Source: Thelonectria olida (Eukaryota; Ascomycota; Sordariomycetes; Hypocreales; Nectriaceae). Taken from it: a stretch of DNA of 64,000 nt. Below the pieces are notes generated by a model. It was not told the origin of the DNA and did not search any database. It saw only the letters and a list, made by a program, of their open reading frames with translations. Below, piece by piece: positions 53,747 to 64,000 of the stretch. The position numbers were made by a program, and so were the translations under genes. Each line of letters starts with the position of its first letter. Within the stretch, counting starts at the first letter, position 1. The DNA is taken from positions 186,001-250,000 of the forward strand of contig JAGPYM010000028.1 of assembly GCA_020736575.1 (NCBI GenBank). Reading direction: 5' to 3'.

Positions 53747-54264
53747 ACCGTGGACCGCATCCTGTCAATTCAAATATCACCCAAAAGGAAAAGCTTTCTC
53801 GGGTTAGATTATAAAAAGCCGGATGGCAGCCCGCATACTTTGTATCGCCATTTTGTTCTTGACCTTTGCCAGTCTGGTCTGGTTGATGGCTTTATCAGGC
53901 CCCAAGTAGATGTACTTGCGTCCAGCTGACTGCTTGAACTAATACAACTATCTACCTATTACTTATTAATAAATAGTCATTCGTCGGGTTGTCACGATCT
54001 TACGAAGTATATAAACTCTCCAAGTACCAAGAATGAAAGACATGCCCTTGAAGGGCTATAATTGCGTTGGGGCTTTGGAGTTTCTATTTGCGGCCGCCGC
54101 TCGGAGGCCTCAGACCAGTCGCAGTTGGTGTGACTATGGAAGGTTCAAGGTTCGGGGTCCATCAGCCTAACGGGTTTAGTTTCGATCCGTTTCTATCCAA
54201 GATAAAACTGGATGAGCCGTTGATGTAGGTTCGATGCGCACCAGCCTAGAACGTCTAGGTTCAA
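53747..54264. other. Intergenic
   Basis: Contains TATATAAAC near 54009, followed by a 43-codon frame at 54032; too short to call. Otherwise the 3' flanks of two convergent genes. Confidence 0.35.
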
Positions 54265-55363
54265 TCAAGGCCAGGCTGTTGATTTGTTTAAGGACCACCA
54301 TGGCATCTGCTGGTTGTTCATGGAGCTCGACACGTCGGTGCCGTAAGGCTGCTGGTTACCCATGACGGGAGCCATGTTACGACGATCCCCGTTGTTACCG
54401 TTGTCGAGACGTCGGGTCGAGCTGGGTCGCGACAGCTGGTTCTGGTCACCAGCCATGTTGTTCATGCCGTCTTGAACAGGAGCCACGCCAAATGGATGAA
54501 CCATGTTGTCGCCCGGCATGTTGTTGAGGCCGTTGACGTGGTTCAGGTCGCCCTCATGGTGGGCGAGGCCAGCAGCCTTCTGTGCCTGGGCGTTCTTCTT
54601 AACGTGAGCTTGAGGATGGGACAAGTGACTAGCTCCAGCGGGGTTCCCACGACGGATGGAGCACTTTTGGAAGTGGCGCTTTAAAACGTCACTTCGAGAA
54701 AACGTATCGCGGCAAAGCACACACATGTAGGGGCGGTCGCCGGTGTCTGAGCATTTTGGTCAGCGCGTCAACGAGGCCAGGGAGATAGAAATAACACTTA
54801 CGTCGGAGAAGGTGGCGCTTGAGATGCTTCGCGTGAAGGTAGGTGTTTGTACAGTGGGGACAGGGAAACTTTCCATCGGCATCCTTGACAGGAATCACCA
54901 TATCCTTGGCACCAGTACCTACAGCAGGAGCAGCAGGTCGCCCAGGAGCGCTGGGCAAGATACCACGGCGACCTTGCGATCCAACAACGTGAGTGGGCTG
55001 CTCACCCTCCTGCTGAAGAACCGAAGGTTGTTGCATCATCGGGCCGGGACCGTAAGGCGAGGAGATCCCAGGCTGGGACATGATGCCGCCGGGAGGCATA
55101 GGTCGCAACACGGGAGGGCCTACTTGACCGCTGACTGGAGCGGGAGCAATGGGTTGTGGGTGCGATGCGGTAGTGGTCGCCTGGGACATCGTCGTGGGCG
55201 GGGTGCCATGTGCCTCAGGGGGAGGTTCCTGGCTTCGTTCGAGAGCTGGGTCGATACAGTCCTTGGAAGTGGGTTTCCGAAACCAGACGTGGATGGACGG
55301 GATCACGTTGGAAGTGCCTGGAGTCTGCGGTGTGTGCCTGTGACCATCGTAAAGAGGCTGCAT
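54265..55363 (-). CDS. C2H2 zinc-finger transcription factor (two exons)
   Basis: Minus-strand exons 55363-54802 and 54746-54265 with a 55-nt GT...AG intron give 347 aa. A Pro/Gln/Gly-rich N-terminus leads to two fingers: CPHC...HLKRHLLRH (C168, C171, H184, H188) and CVLC...VLKRHFQKC (C196, C199, H212, C216; the last ligand is Cys). They are joined by the classic linker HTGDRPY. The intron splits the linker. A Gly/Asn/Met-rich tail (NMPGDNMVHPFGVAP...) follows. The finger pair and the SIRRGNPAGASHLSHPQAHV segment are strongly conserved in Pezizomycotina transcription factors of unknown role. The start at 55363 may miss upstream residues. Nuclear. Confidence 0.85.
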
Positions 55364-58300
55364 AGCTGATGCGGGAGGTTGCCAAGATTGAAAAAGGTTT
55401 TGCTATATCTCGAGCGAAAGACGGATATAATGGCAAGCACGAGAAGCTATTCGCACAAATCAATTAGTTCTTCGAGGCATTCTAAGTATACGCCTCGAGG
55501 GTTCTGTCGAAATTGTGAAGATAATAAAGGTATGTGCCAGCTACGGCCAAGATGAGTATTTAAAGAATCTCAGTGAAAAGCCAAGTATGTTTGTGATATC
55601 AGCCCCAGCACAGCAGTATCCCAGAAAGACCTGGCCGGCATGAGCTAGCGGTGTTCGCTCATTCCCCTGACCATTGTGCAAAGCGGAAGGACAAAGAGTC
55701 GATCCCAGCATTGGAAAGGGCTAGTTTGCGGCTGGGAAGACAGAACTAGCATGAAAACCATATCCTGGGTTTGGAAGGCGCTTCGATGCTGGCCCCTCCC
55801 CCCTGCAGGAAAAGTTTGATCGGGATAGTCTTTTATGTGATGGGCTGTTTGGCTGTCATTGAATGGGGAAAGATGCGCTTCGACAGGCCCCCCGAAAAAA
55901 AGACCAAGAGCGGGTCAGATAAGTTCATGCCTCGCTGCCTATGACCTGAGGCGGAAGGCGGCAGTGGCCGCAATCTCGAGTCTTCGCGCTGTACGGAGAA
56001 TCCTGGATGGTACTAGCTCGGGAGGATTTGTCACCTGGCGCCGCGTGGAGGAATCTATCACCGATACGGAGTAAATGAGCCGTTATTTAGTGATCAGTCG
56101 CTCATGCAACGATGGCGAGCAGCAGTCCCGCTCAGCTCGGTGACCGTGCCCATCGTTTCTGTCATATCCTTTTGGCGAACCATCCAACCACTTCGCCCGC
56201 CACCTGCGTGAGCCATTCTCTTCGTCTTCCCTTGATTCAGCCCGCTGAGTGTAGGCACGCAGCTCGACGATTACCATTTAAGGCCACTAATGCGAGAGAC
56301 TTCTCGTTGACAATGTATCCGCTTTTGTTTCTGCCGGGGAACTGGATGGGTGTGGCCGCAATCTCAGTTCACTTGGCTTGTGGGTTCAGTCGTTGCTTTT
56401 GACAATGTCGTTGCGCAAAGCTGTGGACCTGCGGCTAAGAAATCGCGCTAACGAGGCGCGGATACTTGCAATCACCATCCTGCCACACTAGTCAGCCCTG
56501 GGAAGAATTACCAGGTCAGATCTGCACCGTCCAGGCACAGCACGAAACGGTGTGGTGGCCCAGCGGGGGCATCTGGGTCCACGACTCGATAGCGGGGAAG
56601 CAATCCGGTGCTGGTGATGCCTCTTTCCTCTTGCCTCTCGCCTCTTGTGGACGACCCACTACGTAACCAGGTCGGGATCTAGACTTCCAGTGCTCCGCGA
56701 CGTCCCTGGAGGGGCATGCGGACGAGGCAAATGCGCTTCGCGCCAAGCGAGGATGCAGATTAAGGGCATATACCAACAGAAATGTCAACACGTTTGATGT
56801 TCAAATTATCGCACTAGTTCCGTCGTAAATAAACCACCCTTTTATTGTGTATGCATCCTAATCAAGACTTGGCTGGCCCTCGCGCCCGCGAACCTGGGAA
56901 ATTTGCATAGCCGAGCTGTACAAAAATGATTCCGACGGATGATATCCTCCACAGGAGAGACCTATGAAAAGCATCACTCCGATGGCTGAATGACGGGTTC
57001 CAGACAGTTAGCTACCGATCGGCACACTGTGCCTCCGTGAGTAACAAATCGCCTGTGGTGTTGACTACGTGCACGAGGCACGATATGGTGCTGAAGAAGG
57101 AACTGTTTTGGAGAGGACTCAGAGACGCTCTGGGCGGGGAGAGGGAGATCGAGCTTGCGTAAGCCTGGGGTTGCCAGACGACTCATTGTGACCGAAACAG
57201 AGCACGGCTCGCGCACTCGACCGGCACTCGTTAGTCGGAAAGTGTGCGTCAAATCCCTTGGCACGTCTGTCGACTTTCACGACCAGCACCACTAGTGGAA
57301 CTGCTTCTGCTCAGGTACACACAGTGCCCAGGTCGTCTCCTCACTGACCAATTTCTTCTTATGCAGTAGACTAGGGCACTTTGACTCGTTGCTAAAATGG
57401 TCGACTTTACCTACTGTTAATGGCGTTGATTGAGTTCTTCAGCGTAGGGACGTGGTTAACGCGTATTGTGACACGCGAACCCTGTGATCGTGACTGGCTC
57501 GTTGCTCGTGCCATTGTACTTTAGGGTAGGATGGTGGTCTCTGTAATGGAGACATACTGATCGAACATCTTGGCTAAATGGGTTCGAGTATCGTTGGATA
57601 AGTGTTTTGAGACTTTAGATGCGGTTGTTAATAGAAATATTGGCGTTACTAAGTATATAAACTTGACCTTCCGAATTCTAGTTGTCCTTCAGTCGCCCTC
57701 TTATTTTTCTATTGCTGCCTATCTCTAATGTCAAGTTCACGCCTCCAACCCCGTACTTTGTGCTCGAAGTGCAAGCCCGGGCGTAGGGCCAACACTTTGA
57801 AGAAAGAAAATGACACTCCTATTGTTGCACGCGCGTCGAGATTCCGTTTTTGTAGGGTGATTCATGGCTTCTGGCGTCTCTTGGGAGGAGGAGGAGGAGG
57901 TTATACTGCAGCGGACTGAGTAACACGGTTGTGTATCACATCCCGAGCCGAGGGAAAACACAGAGTGACCCTGGATAAAAGAAACATGCAATGAACCTAA
58001 TTAATCTTGTAACCGGCTTCTTAGAACACTGCATTGACCGTTGTCTTGGTGTGAGGTGTGCGATTTCGTTGCAGGTTGATTACAGGGACAGTCTCGCGCG
58101 GAGCCGAGTCAGCCTTCCCCTTATAAGATAGACCTGTTCTCGGTCGAGAGAGGAAGCATCATTTGCCGCTATCGGGAGCTGGTCGAGGCATGGGAGGTGC
58201 CTCAACTCGATATGGATCTCAGGCTTGTAATCCGTTCTAGGGGCATCGGGTTGGGAATGGGGTGACCTGGTGGAGTCAGTCCGTGATCGATCGCGAATCC

Positions 58301-58616
58301 GTCGTCTCGGTGGGAAGGCTGACTATTCTTTGCCAATGAATGACATTCTTTGTCCTACTGATCTGGGCACTTACTTCAATCGCTTGACTTTTGGCTTGCC
58401 TGCAAATCTCTTAACAATGCAAAGGAACAGCATCAGCCCACCGAAAGAGCAAACACGAATCTTTGAACGAAACCGGAAGCAATGATATGTCAAAGGATGT
58501 ATTTGCTGAACAGCCTACGTATTTGAAGGGGTGCCATCCCGTCTTGCCCTTGACCAAAACCTGATGGTAGCTGTTATGAATGCTTGTCAATGGCAAGTTG
58601 GCCGCCTCCGCTTTGG
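55364..58616. other. Gene-poor stretch (~3.2 kb)
   Basis: No convincing gene. A TATATAAAC near 57654 and a pyrimidine-rich leader precede a 63-codon plus frame at 57728-57919 (SSSRLQPRTLCSKCKPGRRA...GGGGGG), a possible small gene or first exon. The remaining frames on both strands are short and motif-free. Confidence 0.4.
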
Positions 58617-59150
58617 TCAGAGCGGGCAGCTTTCTCCGCAGTCAGGACACTTCAAACGTGATGGCTTCGGCCAGACCACCCTGCATGTGCATAACCAAAG
58701 ATCGAGACCTGTCATCGTGGTCAGGCTGTCAAAGGGTACGTGAAGTCCATACTTGACTCCGCACTCGATGCAGAATCGGCGCAGTGGAGCGGGACGATCT
58801 CCAGCGCGTGGCTCACGACCCGAAACGACTTGCCCGTAGATGTCGACGTAGACCGACTGACGTTGGAGGACGTCATAATACTCAGGCTTCCGCACACGAA
58901 AGCAAATATAGCACTCAAAGTTGCCGGGCTGGTGATCCTGACCCCTTTCGCTAGGTCGGTGTTGTGGGAAGTCCTTAGCAGCTCTCATGACAAACTGGAA
59001 CTTGTCGATAGGGTCGGCCATTTTTGGGGGGTTGATTGTTCGGTGAAAGTGTCGGTTCATGGTGGAAAGGAAGATGAGGGACTGATAATCGAGGCTGGAA
59101 AAGACGAGCCGCTGGAGCTCATTGGGCAGTCGCTCCAACAAAGAAGGCAT
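58617..59150 (-). CDS. F-box protein with zinc-ribbon-like cysteines (177 aa)
   Basis: Minus-strand single exon from the ATG at 59150 (GCC ATG context) to a TGA at 58617; an upstream in-frame ATG at 59291 would add 47 residues of Pro-rich sequence that looks like leader. The F-box is at the N-terminus (LERLPNELQRLVFSSLDYQS, FLSTMNRHFHRTI). It is followed by CYICFRVR, FCIECGVKYG and CPDCGESC, paired cysteines typical of fungal F-box proteins with a structural zinc site. F-box proteins act as substrate adaptors of SCF ubiquitin ligases. This one is short but ends naturally after the last Cys pair. It appears intact, unlike the one at 29 kb. Confidence 0.75.
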   Translation of the reverse strand: MPSLLERLPNELQRLVFSSLDYQSLIFLSTMNRHFHRTINPPKMADPIDKFQFVMRAAKDFPQHRPSERGQDHQPGNFECYICFRVRKPEYYDVLQRQSVYVDIYGQVVSGREPRAGDRPAPLRRFCIECGVKYGLHVPFDSLTTMTGLDLWLCTCRVVWPKPSRLKCPDCGESCPL

Positions 59151-60469
59151 GGCGGGCGGGCATTGCCTTGAGAGAAAGGGCGGTTGAGAGCTCAGGAGAT
59201 TGATAGGTTTGGTTGGTGAATAGATGAGAGAGGGATAGATGGGAGGAAGCTGAACATCTTGGTCAGGCGGTTGACAAGTAAGGGCGATCATGATTGATGG
59301 AAAAGAGATGTGACAGACGTCGACTAGTAAGCGTTAGATGAAAGGGCGCTGGGAAGCATGGAAAGGCGGGATAGGATCAATGCGGGCGATCCGATAATAG
59401 GATTGCGTGAGCGATGTGAGTTCTTATATATGGACGAAGAAGGAGAAGTCAACACGCAGGCAATTAGGCCTTTAGCCGAATGGCTTGTTTCTCCATTTGA
59501 GCGGAAAATACTCGGCGAGTCGACAAACATTCGTTGTAGATAATGGGGTTAGTCACTGGGAGAGGAGGAGACAAGGTAGGGGTCACGGGAGAAACACGGA
59601 ATAGGACAGGGGCATGATGCCAAGGTGGTAGTGCGGTAGGGCCGGAGAGAATGGTACATACGCAACGCGCCGGCTGCTGATGAGCTGATGACCCGACTCC
59701 CTCCATCGCCCTGTCCAAGACCCGTACCTCGTCCCCGCCGCTGATCCCTGGACGTCTCTGGCCCCGCTGTCTGGTTCCCGATGTAACTCATCCTTGCAAC
59801 TTCATTGTGCAACCCCTGGTCTGGGCACCCGAACGTTATGCACACAATCTCACCAAAGCCACTTCGCACCGTCTGAAATGAATTCTCAATCGCTCCACCA
59901 CAGGTCACGACCGATACATTGCGGCATGGATATGACATGGACTGAGCGGTGTCGACAGGAGATCAAGTGTCCACTGGTGCAAGGATTCATTACCACTCCG
60001 CCCACGGCTGGTCATCTTTTACCAAGCCAAACTTGGGCGTGGGAGTTCTCGAACCGAGTGATTGGTGGAAGACCAACTCGGAAGTCAGAGCCCTCCCCGA
60101 CTGGCAATCTAATGCCCGAAACTCGATATTACAACTCGAACGCGTCGGGTATATCTTGAAGGTGGCCAAACGAAAACGCAGACTGTCCCAACGACTTGCT
60201 ACCTTACAGCCGCAACCAATACGCACATCAGCCCAAGAGACAATTTCCCTGCCGGAAGATGAGCTATCTGCCCAATAACCTGAAGTAACGGCGGAAATTC
60301 ATGGACAGAATCTTGATGAGCAAGGCTGGGCTACTTCACTAGGGGAGGGATCGTTCCCTATTCGCCTGGGACGGAATGGGATATCAATCAATTTCGCTCG
60401 CCCCACAGCCACTGTGACTTTCAAATCGCCAAACATCTGCGTTCAATGCATTGAGTGGCAGAATTGCCA
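59151..60469. other. Intergenic with weak frames
   Basis: A minus frame at 59549-59938 (MSYPCRNVSVVTCGGAIENS...) and a plus frame at 59949-60278 (DWQSNARNSILQLERVGYIL...) both look partly coding but lack recognisable domains and splice partners. Left unassigned. Confidence 0.25.
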
Positions 60470-60830
60470 TTATATCTCCTTGGATGATGTCGCCTGGTTC
60501 TTAGAACCATCCCCAAGGTTCAGTTCCGCTACCATGACGTCAACAGGATCAAGCAAAGAATTGCGCAGCAATGCATCGTGACAGTGCAGGAGGTCGAGCC
60601 GAAGCCCGCACTGCCCTGAGAGAGGCTCGAGGGCACGGTCAGTGGCGATATCAAGAAGTTGATGTGTGTGAGATGCGTGAGCGCAAACCCAGCACAAACC
60701 ACCGCCCCTACCAGCCAAGAGGAGCGGATCCAGGGTAAGGAGGCGGGGCACACTCAGGACGAAGAGTTGGAAACCGTTACGCCTGCGTCATCTGATAAAA
60801 ATGTCATGGCCACAAGTCAATAGCCCTGAT
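60470..60830 (+). pseudogene. Decayed coding remnant
   Basis: A plus frame reads IPKVQFRYHDVNRIKQRIAQ, then VTVQEVEPKPALP, is cut by a TGA near 60618 and continues GTVSGDIKKLMCVRCVSANP to a stop near 60823. Protein-like on both sides of the stop; family not identified. Confidence 0.3.
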
Positions 60831-60989
60831 TCTGCTGTAGAGACAGTCCCAAGACCCTCAGGTGGATGCTCACAGCTTACGAGGATTGATCCTACATATG
60901 ATTCCCAAGGCTCCCTCTGAGCATCTTTAAATTGTGGCAATACGACCTCGGGGCATTCCATTGAAACTTTGAAGTGCACTATAAAACAC

Positions 60990-61530
60990 CTAGTGCCACC
61001 GATCTCGAAATCTTCTTGTAGCCTTGTGGAGGGCTCGACACACTGATTCGTTCGTCATGCCTCCGTCTCTTATTCCTTCGTATGTGATCCTCGCCATATC
61101 TACACACAATTCGTCGACGTCCCATGCAGTGCCAATGACATGGCGAAACCCAGCCAGCTGGGAGGCATTGACAAGGTGAACGCTCTCATCGGGAAACCTC
61201 TTGTCCTTAACTCGACCAGTTCCACAGGTTGAGAGGGAGGCAAGAAATGGCAGGGGTTTGTGGGAGTTCGGACCTCCGGCTAGCTGGTCTGATCTTGACA
61301 GAGGGCATATTGGTATTGTTGGATAGTAGCCTCTAGATCTGCCATTGCTCTTGTTCTTATGTACCTGTAGCATATCCGATCCCGAGGTCTTGTAGTTGAC
61401 GTGTCCGGTCTGGATGGTCCTCTGGTGTTATATTGAGGGCATCTTAGGATCGTTGGATAGCAGCCTCTAGATCTGCCATTGCTCCAATTTCCAGTCAGTC
61501 TTGACAGCCGACTCGGCCTTGTTGCAGCCA
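60990..61530 (-). pseudogene. Degraded TPR-CHAT gene
   Basis: Minus strand. From about 61265 to 60990 the frame gives the C-terminal half of a CHAT (caspase-like) domain: LASLSTCGTGRVKD with the catalytic-type Cys, DESVHLVNASQLAGFRHVIG and CVDMARITYEGIRDGGMTNE. Upstream, 61520-61330, two or three tetratricopeptide repeats of the usual fungal type are visible (AMADLEAAIQ, then DALNITPEDHPDRT, and again AMADLEATIQQYQYAL), but in different frames with stops. The half carrying the catalytic His is missing, and translation ends at RDRWH before the usual CHAT end. In fungi TPR-CHAT proteins are candidate cell-death or immunity effectors. This copy is a relic. Confidence 0.75.
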
Positions 61531-61677
61531 ATTTTTGGTAAGCACCCGGCAAGCCAAAAAGTTCCCGAAACGAAGTTTCACTACATAAGATTTGATACCA
61601 GTCTATAGTGAATATCTAGAATGCCCCATATTAACCAACGCCGGATCCCAGGGTATCTCGCATTAACCAACAGCACA

Positions 61678-63430
61678 TTATCCCGAGTCTCGTAAGTTTG
61701 CCAATTCCCAGTCGACACCTGCCAGAAACGTTTGGCTATTCCAGGGCGTGATACAACCATCCCAGTATGGATCATGATATTGAGCCTCGGACTCGCTCTC
61801 GTCGTCGTAAACGCAAACAGTTTCGTTTCTCCCAAATATCCGCCTACGCTTCTTGCAACCATGCTCTTCTGCTTCATTCAACATATCCTCCTCTTCTCTT
61901 TTTCTTGTTTGGTTAGGTGGAGCAGACCCGTGTCGAAGTGTGCTTGGCGCAGAAGAGCCGTCTGCCGTCAGCGGCCCTACGTCGTTGGTGGACTGGTCCT
62001 CATCACCAGGCTCACCCGGCGCTGGCCGCGGCCTTTTTGAAGGATCACCGGGAACGCCCTGGCATGAAGCGTTGTTTGCGCTCGTCATACTCCGGATGAT
62101 GGGAGTGTGAGACCCGGACTCAAATGGTGAGATGGTTCCCGAAGCAGCTGACCTCGACGGAGCCTCCGAAGCCACAAACTCCGACAAAGGCATTTCGGCG
62201 GTCATGTTCTCAATACAGCACATCTCATAATGATGACGCAATGCCCTATGATCCACGCCGCCAAGGGGCAGTTGAGCGACACAGCCGTGGTAATCCAGGA
62301 TGACATCGTACGGCACAAAGACACGAATTCGCATTGTGTCGGGATGGATGGAAAAAAGACGGGCGTCGAAGAGCTCGTGGAGATGGCTTAGCAATAGAAG
62401 ACCGTTCTTAGGTGACCAAGTACGATCCCAGGCCTCACGGAGCCGCCGCGAACTAAATCTGCTATGGTCCGCGAATGAACTCGGGACGGGGTAGACGTGG
62501 TAATGCTGCTGGGGCACAATGTGGCATGCTTGGACTGCTGGGCCCACGCTTGGGTTCATGTACCATGACCGGCCTTTGCCTGTCACGGCGCACTTTGTTC
62601 CAACTCCGAGACATGAGTCCCGAAAGCCTGCCATGATTTGGCGAGTATCTTCGACCGGAATGTCGAGTGCGGGCGGAGCCACCAGCTCTGTGACGTCTTC
62701 ATCGCCCGCTGTTTCGTTGCCGTACCGCGAATCCTTACTTGGCGATACGGAGCCGGAAGCGGATCGTTTTGGAGGGGATTGGGAGCCTCGAGTAGCGCGC
62801 ATTGTCTTGCGGTACGGAAATCGAGCGAAGGCTGAGTTCGTGGACGGTTTGTTGGGAGGTAGATAGCGTTCGTCTCGACGGAGAGATGGGTAACGGATAT
62901 GTTTTGCACAGCCCGCTGAAGAAAACCCGTGTTAGCCAACATGCATGCTGATATTAGGAGTATTTGGTGGAGCATACCTCGCAAATGAGCCGTCAGAGGT
63001 TCTGTACGATCAATACCGCAGTCAGCGTGATTGATAACGTGCAAGCGAACTATGGGCGGTCTGGCGAGGTTTGGTGATGGGTCGCCCGGTGGCGTAGACA
63101 GGGATCCATCGAGATGTTGACCACAGATGACTTGCGGCGAAGGCGTCGTCGTAGTTGAGGCATCCTGCACGCTGTTGCCGCCATCAGAACCCGAACATCC
63201 AAAGGCAATGTCTTCCCAAGATCGCAACGTTGGTCGTCGTCGTCGGATCTTCTGGCATTGGTCGGAATCTCAAAGCAAAGGCGCAGCTCGTTTACGACGT
63301 CGCGATAAGTCAGGCTGCTGCTTCCAGGCGGATGGAAGAGACCTGTGAATTGGTCGTCGTTGGGACCACAGAGAAGGTGGACGTTCCATCCGAGAGCGCG
63401 GAATTGGGGCGTGACTGCAGCGCTGGGCAT
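61678..63430 (-). CDS. HNH-endonuclease-domain protein (three exons)
   Basis: Minus-strand exons 63430-63296, 63251-62978 and 62915-61678 give 548 aa. The introns are 44 nt (GTAAAC...CCAG) and 62 nt (GTATGC...TTCAG); with them the frame is continuous, although raw frames look shifted. The N-terminal ~140 residues (GWNVHLLCGPNDDQF, LTYRDV...) form an unknown domain. After a Ser/Pro linker comes the HNH_2-type domain: KCAVTGKGRSWYMNP, ACHIVPQQHYHVYP (the His), WSPKNGLLLLSHLHELFDAR (Asn and His), LFSIHPDTMRIRVFVPYDVI. The acidic/Pro C-terminus carries KKRRRIFG, a nuclear signal. This fungal family is large in Hypocreales and its biological role is unknown; nuclease activity is only inferred from the motif. 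GATA sites lie upstream. Confidence 0.82.
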
Positions 63431-64000
63431 TATGGCGAGCCATGCGACAGTAGATTTTGGTTCACAGTGGTGGTGTGGAATTGATTGCGCCCATACCGAT
63501 GCTGTTTAATGTTAATGCTATTGCATGATGCGACAATGGTGATATGCGGCGGGTTTGTTGGTTGTTGGCGGGACAATCTCTTGCTTATCATTGCAGTCAG
63601 CTTATCTCTTATCGATTGTAAGCTTATCAGTGGCTGGCTTATCATAAACAGCCGTGACTTCCGGCTGAGTGACCCCACTCGCAAGAGAATCCAGATTCCT
63701 GATTGGTCAATGACTGAGTTGCTCCTGAGATGATTCTTCACAAGTATCACCTATTGGTGTTGATATTAAGGTTTGCTTTATTTTTAAGGCTCTTGAGTAT
63801 CTCGTTTAATTACATACACTGTAGTAATGTCATCTCGGGACATGGTGGGGTTTTAATCTTTCTTCTCTGCACTTCGAGCACCTCCCTTATGGCTCCTTTG
63901 CCGCGGCTACGTTGAGTCATCTTTACTCTTGCGGTGCGAGATACCCCATAAAGAGGCTGTGGGTGCACCCAACCAGATATGGATGTGTTTTGCCGAGGTA
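63431..64000. other. Upstream region of the HNH gene, no gene seen
   Basis: AT-rich with short frames only; it holds the GATA-site cluster described separately. Confidence 0.4.
63584..63643. promoter_or_regulatory. Cluster of five CTTATC (GATA-factor) sites
   Basis: CTTATC occurs at 63584, 63601, 63608, 63623 and 63638, five times in 60 bp, all in the same orientation, about 155-215 bp upstream of the HNH gene start. On the minus strand, in the direction of that gene, they read GATAAG, the core bound by fungal GATA regulators of nitrogen, iron or light responses. Confidence 0.55.

Noticed and set aside
54743..55369. Long plus-strand frame opposite the C2H2 gene
   Set aside because: Antisense shadow; the minus strand has two complete zinc fingers.
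57575..57600. GGTTCGAGT sequence resembling a tRNA T-arm
   Set aside because: No acceptor or anticodon arms of suitable spacing around it; no tRNA supported anywhere in the window.
62978..63296. Apparent frameshift in the N-terminal part of the HNH gene
   Set aside because: A 44-nt GTAAAC...CAG intron (63295-63252) restores one continuous frame, so no disruption is needed.

Overview
The window is nuclear DNA of a filamentous ascomycete. Almost every confident gene carries short introns (about 44-110 nt) with GT...AG ends, exons must be joined across frames, genes lie on both strands, and there are no operons. The families seen (forkhead with the WQNSIRHNLS signature, Est1-type protein, LaeA-like methyltransferase, amidase-signature enzyme, fungal F-box proteins with a Cys cluster, an HNH_2-type protein, a TPR-CHAT relic, VWA and C2H2 proteins, and several families remembered as typical of Fusarium and relatives) point to Sordariomycetes/Hypocreales, probably a Fusarium-like species. 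Low gene density, duplicated genes in different states of decay, minisatellites and promoter duplications suggest an accessory or lineage-specific region rather than core chromosome. No tRNA, rRNA or intact transposon was recognised.

Layout. 0-10.5 kb: a 5'-partial orphan gene, a five-exon amidase, small orphans, and an eight-exon SAM-dependent methyltransferase. 10.5-17 kb: mostly gene-poor, with a small Cys-rich basic protein, a 101-aa protein and a 22-nt G run. 17-30 kb: a duplication zone. It holds a decayed and an intact copy of a 331-aa orphan family, each preceded by the same relic sequence; a frame-broken forkhead gene; a fragment and an intact copy of an Est1-type gene; and an F-box gene with a premature stop, whose promoter is duplicated near 36.2 kb. 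30-39 kb: a VWA-domain protein, two orphan genes, and a PPxY protein with a KNKAN tandem repeat.

40.8-49.3 kb is the most unusual part: a compact island of unrecognised genes interleaved with minisatellites. It contains a 20-bp minisatellite (22 units) just upstream of a zinc-finger/JmjC-like gene, then two tail-to-tail gene pairs whose coding ends overlap: a 432-aa gene with a 65-aa acidic protein (23-bp overlap) and an 80-aa gene with a 359-aa protein (overlapping stop codons). The second pair is bracketed by two arrays of the same ~18-bp minisatellite. Most of the small partners only appear after splicing.

49-64 kb: a small membrane protein, a predicted seven-helix membrane protein, a C2H2 transcription factor, an F-box protein, a degraded TPR-CHAT gene, and a three-exon HNH-type gene with a cluster of GATA sites upstream. 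Exon joins were deduced by eye from splice signals, frame continuity and family resemblance; no search or RNA evidence was available.
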